From Struthio camelus (Eukaryota; Chordata; Aves; Struthioniformes; Struthionidae): a DNA stretch of 64,000 bases. The stretch's first letter is position 1, and each line of letters begins with the position of its first letter. Location: contig NC_090945.1 of NCBI RefSeq assembly GCF_040807025.1, positions 39,363,088 through 39,427,087 of the forward strand, read 5' to 3'. Below are positions 50,001-61,480 of this stretch, piece by piece. The notes beneath the pieces were generated by a model. It worked only from the letters and a program-made list of their open reading frames with translations, did no database searches and had not been told where the DNA came from. The position numbers were made by a program, and so were the translations under genes.

Positions 50001-53000
50001 CTAGGAACAGATCGTTAGGAACAGATTTACTCGTCTGAAATTAAGACACAGAAACTTACTAGTTTGTGGCTCTTTGCTGTAGCACGTTGCACTTTCCTGT
50101 AAACCTTACAGGAATCTTTCAGAATACTGTGCTGACAAAATAAACCATCTCCTCCATTGTAGGAATGTAACACCAAGAATACTTGAGGCTGCTTTTTGGT
50201 AATAATTTCTTAAAACTAGATTCTCAGCTGTGCGCCAGGGCATAACTTAACTTCTGAAGTAAAAAGTACATTTAGGATAGGGTCCTAAGCGCTTAAGAAA
50301 TGGCAGGATCTACAGGAGACTTAAAATTATGTTGATTGCAGGACAGCAGTTCTGTCTGTGATGAAACTGCTAATTTATGATTACTGTATCTGTCTCTCAC
50401 GGAGTAGACACCTTTCTATGAGATGCTCTGTAAGGCTTTTCTTCTAAATCCTGTTGTTTCTAGGGAACTTTATCAAGCCCTGGGCCCTTGTTTTACCAGC
50501 TGCCTCCTCTTTGTCGTGAATCTGGTAATTAGAAAGGAATCATCTTTGCTTTGTAATAGTGTGATTTTGAGCAAATCAGCTTCATACTCCCCTAAAACTG
50601 CATCACAGCACCAAAAACTTGTTTGAATGAGGCAGTGAAAGTAAGAGAGGTAGATAAGTAAGTTTCTTTTACTTGTGAGAGCAGGCCCTAGTAGACATGC
50701 TGAAGGCCAGGTTGGTGAGCAGAGAGGTGCACGCCTCTGAAGAGCGAGAACGCAGGAGCTTCATCTTGAGCTACTTAGGCAGGCACATGGGGCACAGTGA
50801 TGTCTGCTCTCCTGTCTCAGCTCGAGTTTAGGGGGTCTGAGACGGCTTCCTGTAAGGGCTGAGATGAAACAAATTATCATGCCTTCCCTTACATTGAAAG
50901 GTGCACTGTAAATGCTGCAGGCTGTAAGCTGGTGGTAAAAATGGGCCTAGAGCCCATTTTTTGATCATGTAGTGGTGCGTGGTGATGGATGTCTGTATAG
51001 CTAAATGCCCTTCTTCACCGGTATAGTGTAGCTTCCCCTCTGCTGCCCTCTCACCTTTACAGGTAATGCTCCCAGGCCTGTGTTGTCCCAAGTGAGAGAC
51101 CACTAGTTACCATGGGCTGCAACTGGCATTGTGCAAACAGTTAAAAAGTATGGATGATCATGTACAACTACACAGACCTATGCTCTGATTTTTATTTGAT
51201 GGATCTGACCAGAATTTTCAGGTAGACCTGCCTTTATCCATTTGTTACTCAAAACTTTTGAGTTCCTTCCTGATGGAGCAGCACTTGAATGAAAATAGCT
51301 ATACTACTGTTTAAACAAGTGCAAAAGGGGAATGGTTACAGAGCTCTTGGAGATGTGGGAGGCCTGGTTCCTAGGCCCTCCTCAGTCTGAGGGGACTGTG
51401 CTCCTCCGGGAGAGTCTCTGGGCTTTTACAAGTGGCTGTTTTCACCTTTTCTAATCTTACCTCCTGCTCTAGGACAGTTTCTATTGGACTATTTTTATAA
51501 AGTCAGGCAACACGTATGGCTCTGAATTTGAGAGAGAAGATGGCTCCTTGACCACTTTGTGTTGGATTAAGCTCTGTTTGGGCTCTGCATATTAGGCCCT
51601 CAAGGGCCCTCAGTGTTGCTTTGCATGTCTATGGGCCTCAGTGAGGTTCTGAGTGGGAACTAGACCTCAGATTTCTCCAGGAACTAGAAACACCAAGACT
51701 GGGACATTTTTGACTTTGACACAACGCAAGCTGCAGTCATTCAGGAAACTTCCAGGTAAAAATAAGGAAGAGACTCAGGTTAGATCAAAGGTTTGCTATT
51801 TTGGTGTACTGTTATTTTAGTCAAATACCTCTTTAACGATTGCCTTTAGTTTCTCTTTTTTATTCTTTTCCACTTCTATAGCTGGGATGATAATCTCCCT
51901 ATACACTGGCCAGCTACAAGAGTTCGTTAATATGTGCGTAAGCTTGTGGGTTCCTTGCGTTAAATGTACTGAATAAATACAAAACTTTTCTTTTCTTTTT
52001 TTTTTTTTTTAAACCAGAAGACAATATTTTTGCCTGTGAAATCAGTACTCTGTGAGGCTAAGGAGGTCTACTATTTTATGTAATTAAGAATACATGCAAA
52101 TGAAGACTTACATTCTGCTAAACTTATCAGGCTACCTAAAGCTTCTGCAGTCTTAGACCCAAAACAGATTTGGACCTGCAATCCTTGCAATTTTGTGGAC
52201 CTGCATGTTTCCATTTAACACTGCATAGAAATATAGGAAAGGATATGTCTGCTACTGCCACACAGTAGGAAAGATAAGTTAGTAATTAATTTTAATCAAA
52301 AGTAAAGTGGGTGTGAAGATAACGAGAGGTCTCCTGCACCTCGGGTGGAAAGATTGGAGTTAGATACTAAACAGGGTAACTTTTACTGTTTCTGTCTGCA
52401 GACAAGATTGTACTTAATTTCAAGCAAAAACTGTCCTGTGTTTTGTAGTCATACCAACTTGCCTGAAGCAAAAGCTTAGGAGTGTGTGCTTTCAGTCATG
52501 CAAATATTCCCCAAACTACTCAAGTCCCATCCCAAGCCTCATTATTCATGGGTTACTTTACAGAGGTTCCAGCTCAGCTGGTTTCTGAGGAGTCCTTCCT
52601 GAGGTATCTAACTCATCCCAGGCTTTAGAAGAGGAACCTGAATGCCTGAGGGCTGAGAATCACCCCGGACTAGAAGGTGTGCAAGTTTGCAATGCCTCAA
52701 GTATACTTGAAGATGCAGCCTATGCTACCTGTAGTCACACAGCCATGTTCTGTTTGTTGGTCTTGCACAAAGCTCAGTGTGTATATACAGCTCAGCTCCT
52801 TTGCAATTCTAAATGTGTCATAAACTACGATGTGGCGTTGAGAAATAGAGGCAGAAGTAACAGCTCTTCATTCAGTACACCAGCCATTTAGCACTGACAG
52901 TCACATGGCAAAGATATCTTTTTCTTTAACTATTACTCCCAGCTTTTGAGAGCAAGTAGCGTTGTTTCAGTCACATTGCATGTAGGAACCACTAACTAAA

Positions 53001-56000
53001 ATAGCTAGTTGTGCAATTTCATCATTTATTTAGCAGACAGGGATTGGACTGGGAATAGTCTTTTCAAAAACTTGCCTGGAGAAAGCCGTATAATTTTTTC
53101 TGTAATAACTCTTCTTGGCCAATATATTGAAATTCCAATGAGGAATGGAGCATTTCTATTTCTGATGTCTTTGATGAATTCCAGTAAATCTAACACTTTT
53201 AAAGCATGGACAATTGTACAGGAAGTAGACCTGATAAATAGTCATGAAACGTGTTCCAAAATTATGAGGTTTTTATGACTTGTAAAGAATATTTTTACAG
53301 GCAAACTTAAAATACCCACCCAAACCAGTTATAGAAATTACTTTCCTTCAATAACTTTGTCATTTGCATTTTTCAGCTGGGGGAGTATTTGTGTTAAAGA
53401 GCTCTCTCTCTCAGACAGTACTCAATCCTGCAATTAAACACAAACCTTTGCAACAACAGTCTGTTGTTACGGGAAGGACGCTCAATTAGTGACATATTAA
53501 TTGTAAACTTACTGAATAATTGAGCAGGAAGAGAAAGCGGGACATGAGCAAGATATCTGTTTGTAGACAAAACATTTGATCCTAATTAAAAATAGTAAGG
53601 GAAGTTATATTTAAAAAAAATCCAAAAGAGAAGAACAAGGTTCACTTTGCTATCACCATGTATTTAAAATTACCCTGCTAGGACAAATTCTGAGCAATTC
53701 ATCAGATCCGCCATCAAGTGCATAGTACTCTAAGCTTCGTTATTACAGCAGCGCCAGTGACTTGCCTTTCTTCTGGCTGAAATCAACAGGAGCTTTGTCA
53801 CTGACTTCACAGGGAGCAAGATTAGATATGAAATACTTCCTCCCATTCCCTGACCTCCCCAATATCTCGTACCTGGGGAAAAACAGTAATGACGTTCAAA
53901 AATGAACTGCCTGATTACTATGAATCTTACACTGAATTACGATTTAAAGACTTTTACAGGCTATAAATCACGTAGCTTTTTAAATTTTTTGTAGTTTTTC
54001 AAATCTATTCACATAGCTGTCTACAGACAGTTGCTTCTATCCTGCCACCTGTATTTCTACCTCATTTTCTGCTAGTTTAGGCAATGCGTTCTTCAGCTGG
54101 CTTCTGAAGATATATTTCTGTGAAAACAACTATTTCCATTAATTTTATAGGAAACTTGGACTCTCAATGCAGAGCTGTAGCAAGAGCGTCCTTTAGAGCC
54201 AGACGCTGTTAACAACTTAACTACCTTTGAGAGCCTGGAAGCTTAAAGATGAGGGCCAAATTTTTCAGCAATATAAGAATATAGGAATGTACTTGGCAAT
54301 ATGCAAAGGTCAGTTTAGCCCCATATCTTTCTTTCTCCACCAATGAGCAATAGTGAGTGCTTAGGGACAGAGTATGCATACAGAGAGAGTCTTTCTTGGT
54401 ATATTCTCAAAATTTTAAGTAAGCAACAATTCATGAACTTCCTGTTTTGAAGGTTGCATTCATTTCATCATGTTTAATACTCACCAGTGGACTTACCCTC
54501 CATGAACTTGTCTTACTTCATTTTTAACTTATCTGTTTGGCCTCTGAAACATTCTGTGGTAAGATTAATTGTTTTATATGAAAAAGCACTTTTTTTTTTT
54601 AAATTGGCTGCCTGACGATTACATTAGCTGCCCCCCCCCACCCCCCCAATACTGCAGGGAACAATGAATAATGATTTTGCATTCATTTTCTCCATTTATA
54701 GTCTTACAATTCTCAAATATTCCTGGTGTAGAATTGAGATTTACTGTTTTGCAGTTTCACAAATTTGTGCTGAATTTCTTCTAAAAATGCCTTTCTAACT
54801 TGGCACAATAGTTCTAGTATCACAGCCGCCTTCAGGAATTGCACCTATCAGCCCAACAATTTCATACTGGAGTTTCTTTAGAATTCTTGAATGCACCCAG
54901 TCTTGTCAACTTGTTACTTTGATTTTTACTAACCTGTCCTAAAATGGCTTCTACTGACACTGTCAGTTTATGACTGGAGTGAGGCTATATTCCATGCTAG
55001 AAAAGATGGGTTTATGGTGAGAATTTCTCTGAACGCTTTTATACTGAATATTACTGCCAAAAAAATCTATTCAGATTTTTTGTTATGGCCTAATTTCCCT
55101 CACAAGGCGCTTTTCATATCTTTATCATCTGTCTGTTCCCTATCTGGCAAATGTCTGGGTTTTTTCTGGTAACAAGGCTTTTGTTATTATTAGCTTTTAT
55201 AGTCGATCCTCAGAATCTTTTTTGGCCACTGTCCCTGTGTAACTTGCTTATGCAGAGTGCTTGTGTTCCTTGTTTGGATACGAGTTCTGCTTGTTGAAGG
55301 GTGCCACTTCTAGTAAGTCTTTGCTTAGGGTAGCTCCAGGGACATAGCGAGCTGCCTGCAACCTTCAAGTTGACAACGTACAAGCGTCCTACGGCTTCTA
55401 CCCTTCTTACCATTGGGGGAACAGCAAAGAGGGCGGTTTCTGCAGAGCGTGCAGTACAGACACAAGCATTGCGTATCCAAAATCAGTTAAGGACTCGAGG
55501 TGGTTTGGCTTATGTTACATAACCCCCCATGGGCTGGGGAAAGAAAGTTGCACGCTACTTCAAAATAAAAACATCCAAGTTTGACGTACTTTCTTTTAAA
55601 ATAACATACTCCCACCTAGTGGCTATCCAAGACATAACTAATAACGTAGGAATCAATTTCTTTACCAGTAGCACATCCTTTCTTACAGTACGTTTGGTAA
55701 AATGTGCTGTCTTTTCCCTAAATTGAGAATAGTTAACTCTTAAACTTGCGTTAAGGGAATCAGCAAAACAGATCGTTACTAAGATGGGGTAACTGATCAG
55801 TATGTTTAAAAGTGTTTATTCTGATTTCCTGTTTCACTGTTTTAATACCTTATCAATCAGAAATCAGGAACAGTTAACTTGTAGAACACTCCACTTTTCT
55901 TTATTGTTTTCTGTAGTGTAGTGGCTCTTGTTTTATTTTTTATTACAGTTTTGATTATGTCATTAGGCTTTGTATGACACGAGGCACAAAAAAGCTTTTA

Positions 56001-58718
56001 AAAAGCACTCCTTCAGGTTTACTTGAAAAATACTGTTAAAATAAAACAGGGATAAGTCATGGGATTGTGTGTGTTTGTTAGACATAAAAATGGAAGAACT
56101 GCAAAAAAAAAAAAAACAACGGGTTACACTGATTTAGACTTTCTTAATTGCATGTCTAAACACTCCTAAAAGCCTCAGGAAAAATGTAAAGAACATTACA
56201 GGGAAGCATCATAAGCTGTTTAACTATAATTGGCACTGACAGTCCTGAGTTTCCTGAGCTTCCTGACTTAACAGCTAGTTAGCAGCTCACAGCAGCTGCA
56301 TTATGAATTAAAAGGGTGTGAGCTTGATAAATCCATGTCTTTTAGGATTCTCAGAATAAGCTGGAGTTCAAAGCAGGGTATGAACAGCATAAAGAAATAG
56401 TGGTACTCTCTCAGTTTTCTAAACTACAGTTAAGATAATTTAAATATTGAGGAACTATTTAATATTAAATGTTTTCTATTGGTGTATTTAAATATTTAAG
56501 AAAAGTACAAATAAAATCCTGTTCTCAACTGTTCCACTCAATCTAGTTTATTTACCGAAGTATTAAAGAAGGTGCAGAATGTAATGTGATACAGAAGTCT
56601 CTAGGCTCACTGATAAACTTCCATTTAATGTCTTGCTCAGATCAGATATGACCAAAGACTTCATAGTTTGATGCCTATTTGGTTCCAGTGCTGAAAACAT
56701 GTTATAAAACTTGCATAAAAACTACCATAAATTGAGCTAATTTCTGACAATCTTTACAGAGGAATCAAAAACTGAGCAATACTTGAGAGTGAACTATCTC
56801 TGATCTTTCGAGTTCTCAGATGAGCACTGAGAGAGGTATCCGTGGTAAAATAAAGGAAATCTGTTCTCTAGCTGTTTGTGCTTCACATAGTTGTAGGGAA
56901 AAAAAGTTTGGTCTCAAGGTTCTTAGGGCAGTAGTAACTTTCAGAAGTACTAAAAAAGTAAAACCTCTTTAATTGCTGCTGTACAGACATGCACAGGATA
57001 TATTGCTATTTCAGAATTCATTTAAAAAGTCTGCCTAAAACGTGGACAGAAAAGCACTCTATGACCATACAGAATCAAAAAATTACAGTATTTATGGGAA
57101 GGACTCTCTATCACCTTTGGCCCTTTCCTCTTCCTTTCTTCCCATCTATTTCCTGACATTTATTTCTTCCACCAATCCTTTGCAGTGTTATTTTTTTCAG
57201 TGATTCCAGTCTGCTCCTTCCCTTCCACAGGTCAGTTGTACTGCCAGGGAACAGTTGTTTCTCTCAGCGATTAAAAATATGGCTTAGTCACAGAGGGTAC
57301 AGAGTTTTAAGAGTCAGATACAGAAGGTGGCAGTAAGCAGTAGTTCTAAAGGACACAAGGGAAAAGCCAAGTAAGCAGGTTTTACATGTTGTTATGCACA
57401 TTTTACATCACTACACTCAGCAGCTGATTTAATTCACTTGAGTGAAATTTCTGATGTTCTTATCAGTATACCTGAACAGAGAACATGTTTCAGGATTCAT
57501 TTTTTGATATTATTTTCACATGTGCCTGTTAAAATCATGTCGCATATTTTCTGCATGTGTGCCTCAAAGTGGTTTACAAAGCAAAGCGAGCACTTCAGTA
57601 TGTTATTTTCTTCACAATTAATTCTCTTTACAGTAATGCTTATTTCAGCAATATCTGATTTTGAGATTTTATAATTAAAAAAGATCCCTATTCTTTTAAG
57701 GAAGAAAATTGAACAAGAACAAATTGTACCTTTTTAAGAAGAAAGACCCTTCACTAGGCGCTAGAATGCCTTGTTAGGAGGATCCTACTGAACAGGCATT
57801 GCAGCTACTTGATAAAATGGAACCTGAAATAAAATGGATTGATTGACTGAAATTAAGCCTTTCTGGACAGCTTACTATAATTAGATTTACAATCATATTA
57901 TGTCTCGGTTTTCTACAGAGACCTTTGTGTAAACTTCAAAGGATGTCTGCTTCCTTTTAAAGTATTTGCGCTACCTACATATCAAACCTGTCACTGTGCA
58001 GAAATACTACATACCCTCTTTTCCTCCTCTAGGCCATAGTAAAACTTACTCTGACAAAAAAGAAAGAAGAAAGAAAAGCTATGTTTCTATTAAAACATAT
58101 TACAACTGCAGTAATAGTCCACTCCAGGAATATATGCGCTGGGGCTTGCTAGCATTCCAATGAAACAGAAGTTAAAAAACATCAAGGACTTTTGCATTAC
58201 AGCAACAGTCTGGTGCAGCACTGTGAAATAAAATATGTTAGAAAAAGACCTTTTTCACATTTTCAAATTTACCCAAAGGAATAAATGTCATAATCTTGCC
58301 AGAACTCTGCCCTTTATTCCTCCTCCCTCATATCTGTGACAGTTTTGAGCAGACATTTGTGAAGAAACTAACTCAGTGTCTCTTAGAGATTAATAGGAAC
58401 ACTATAAAACTTTAGGGCAAATATCATATTTTATCATATGTAAGTCATTTTCTAGGTAGAATTTGTGCCAAGTGCTTTTTCCAGAGAATACATAACTCTT
58501 GTAAAATGATCTCCTTTCAACCACATTTCTATTTATCAAGATTAAAAATTAAGCAAATATGTACTAGGGTGCTCATTCAATAAAGCACTGGAGAAGTTAA
58601 GTACTCTGATAAATAACAAACATTCTTCTGAGCCTGGCCTTCTTTTCCCATCCTCTAGTAAGCCTTTATTAGGAATAAGTCAGTTAAAATATGGCATTAG
58701 TTGGGAAGAGTGGTGCGC

Positions 58719-58764
58719 ATATATATATATGTATTTATTTATTTATATATATATATATATATAA
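58719..58764. repeat. AT dinucleotide / TTTA low-complexity tract
   Basis: Two AT runs are separated by gtatttatttattt. Confidence 0.85.
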
Positions 58765-60879
58765 ATTATAATTGACAGAAACTGTTACTTTGTTGTGAAC
58801 AGTTGTCACTCCTAGAAACGGGAGCGAAAATGTAATCAGTCTCCTCCTCCTATCAGTTTTCCAAAGGATGGTTACTGATAAATGAGTGGGATATATCTTT
58901 TGAAAGCTCAGTACAATCAAGTGCTATATGAGAAAAGGGGGAAGAAATGAAAAGAAGGTAGAATTCGCTGATGGAAGTGCCTTTCTAGAGGAGGAATACA
59001 GATGGCTTATACCCTACAATTATTCCAACTTATTTGATACAATTACACATTGTATAAAATCTTAAAATTAACTATATCTATTTTTTTTAAGTAGAAGATG
59101 GACTCAGGTTTGCTTGCTGAGGATTCTTCTATTTCTAATACAAGAAAAGCAGCATTTCAGAGAGTGTTCAGTTGAATAGTTTTGTTTTAGCTATGAGAAC
59201 CTTTCAGGTAAGGAAACTGTTTTTCAGCTAATAAAAAATATTCCCCTATAAACCTTGCCTTGCTTCCTATTAGAAAAGGCATAAAACCCCTCAGCTCAGA
59301 CTTTCTTCATCACATCTGACAAGTCACAGCAAAATCCACAGGTTAGAAACAGTTGTTCTTAGTAAAACCTAATTATGCTGAACGATTAGACTACTAGAGA
59401 GAAAAAAACAGCTAGCACCTGTGGGCAAGGGGGTATTGAGAACAGTAATACCCAATTAGCACCTGTGGAACAAAGGGCAAAAAAGATCATTAATTTATTT
59501 TAGAGAGACCGGCCAGCAAGAAAAACAAATTAGTTTTTAGTTCTTAGGTTTGACTTTGATGTTTTCTAGGATATGATAAGGTAGACATTGAATACCCTTT
59601 TTGGTTATTATGATTTTCTCCTTTATTTATGCCATTTCATAAAGTGAAAAACCTGACTGCAACTTTATATGATTTCTAGAGAGCTGCTGCTGTTAAATAT
59701 TGACATGGGTAAAAATTTCCAGTTGAACAGCTGTTGAGCTTCTGTATCCTGCAGTAGCAAAGAGTAATTTGTACTCCAGAAATGGCTGTACATGGTAACC
59801 CATCCAGTAAGATGTCACATACATGAAATACAAAGAAAATGCTAAAGAGTTTTCTTAAATGAGAAGAGACTTGTCTGCATACCTTCAATCAGCAGTAAGA
59901 TCTCAAACACATGGACATTTCTGCCCGGAAGTAAGCAGTCTCCAAGGTAACAGGGACACTGAATTGCAGTCCAAATGCTGCAAACTTCATTTAATGTAAT
60001 ATACCCCTAAGTCATTCTTACTAGAGGTTTCATGGCTGAATTAGATGTGATTAAAAAAAAAACTGTGGAAACTTGAAATGAAAAGGTGGTGAAATTTAAT
60101 CTTAAAGGCAATAGCTTTGGTATGTAAGCCATTCAGCACTTTTTAATAAAGACAGAATTTGTAAAATATACAATGAATATATTATTTATAAAAGCAGTGT
60201 AATTGCCTTCCCTTTGAAAAAAATAAGCAAACTTAACTAGGTAAAATGTCTAAGATCCTGTATTAAAAGACACGTTTATAGTGATACCTATCTAAAATTA
60301 GATTGCTATAAACTTTATTTACAATAAGGATGGTCCCTAAGATAAAGTTTCTGGGATTCTCTGGCTTAGTAAAAAGTACATGTAAGCATTTAATTTTGGG
60401 GGGGGGAGGGGGGTAGTGGATCTGTAATGTAAGTCAGCATTTTTTCCTTGGGAGTCTTTCGTTTGTTAGATGGAGACAACAGGCCACAACATTTCAGTAG
60501 CAACAAATTACAGGATTTGAAACTAATGCGGTACTTTTCATCGGGTTTCGGTACGTGGGACGCGTGCCCCTCAGGGTGCCGCCCGTGCAGGGCCACAGCG
60601 GCCCGCCCGAGGGATGCCGACAGCCCTCCGGAGCCGCCTTACACGGCCAGGCCTGGGAGCCGACTGACCCCAGCAGGGCCCGCTCCTGTTACTGAATTAA
60701 GGTAACAGAAATACTACTTAAAACAGCGGGAAGCGGAGAGAGACCTATCTTGCTTAGCTATTAACGTTCAAGAGGAGCCTGCAGGACAGCAGATGCTCCC
60801 TGAAGCACAAGCGCACACCAGACCCTCCTCAGTCACTTTCAGAGAGGGGACCAAAAAGACCACTCTGTTTGCGAGAAGC

Positions 60880-61480
60880 TAATGGTGAGGCTGGCTAACG
60901 GCCTTCCCTTCGCAGGGAGGAGGGAGGGGAGCACTGACAAGGCGGCCAGCACTCCCGCCCCGCCCGCGCGGCGGGTCACGCGGCGCCGCCTGCGCCCAAC
61001 GCTCCAAACGGCTCTCGCGGCCCCGCGTCACGCGCACCGCCGGTACTTTTCCGCCAACGGCCGCGCATTTTAAAATAGCTCGTGTGCGAGGCCTCACACC
61101 CCCCCCTCGTTCTGATTGGTTAGGATCACCCGTCAATTATGCCCGTGCCCACCTCGGCCGGCGGGTGATTGGCTGTTTGGGGCGGAGAGAGGGAAACGTG
61201 TAGCGGCGGTGTTGAAGCGAGCGAGCGAGCGAGCGAGCGAGCGAGGCGGTGGGTGGGGTGGCGGCGGTGGCTGTGCCGCGGGGGGCCGTTTCCAGCAGGT
61301 TCGGTTTCCCGGTGTGGCGCAGAGCTGTTGGAGGCTAGCGGGGAGTCGTACTGCGGCCTCGCCCTCCTGCGGGAGGGGGCGGTGGTGACTTTGTGTCGTC
61401 GCTGTACTGTGGGGAAAGGTGAAGGCGGCGGGGAGGGACGCAAGGGCGTGAGGAGATGGGACGGTGGTGGCTGCCCTCAA
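60880..61480. promoter_or_regulatory. CpG island promoter of an unidentified gene, possibly RBM46
   Basis: A CpG-dense block in AT-rich surroundings. Two inverted CCAAT boxes (ATTGG at 61115-61119 and 61168-61172) and a GC box (GGGGCGG, 61179-61185) are followed by a purine-rich GCGA repeat, an arrangement typical of a core promoter firing to the right. A smaller GC-rich patch lies at about 60545-60690. In human the gene downstream of LRAT on the same strand is RBM46 (germ-cell RNA-binding protein); its coding exons are not in this window, so the assignment is by synteny only. Overlapping GC-rich frames of 85-165 codons here show no domain. Confidence 0.7.
61217..61244. repeat. GCGA tetranucleotide repeat
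   Basis: Seven GCGA units lie just downstream of the CCAAT and GC boxes, probably inside the 5' UTR if the promoter fires rightward. It is CpG-rich and probably length-variable. Confidence 0.9.

Larger units (their letters stand above)
46684..60500. other. Intergenic region (or long LRAT 3' UTR plus intergenic)
   Basis: No protein-coding gene or RNA gene was recognised. Scattered chance frames are under 100 codons. It includes the palindrome pair at 47.05 kb, a motif-dense block at 53.4-53.56 kb, poly(T), poly(C) and G-rich runs (about 46839-46856, 54632-54649, 60399-60411) and an AT dinucleotide tract (58719-58764). The first kilobases may be alternative LRAT 3' UTR. Confidence 0.65.
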
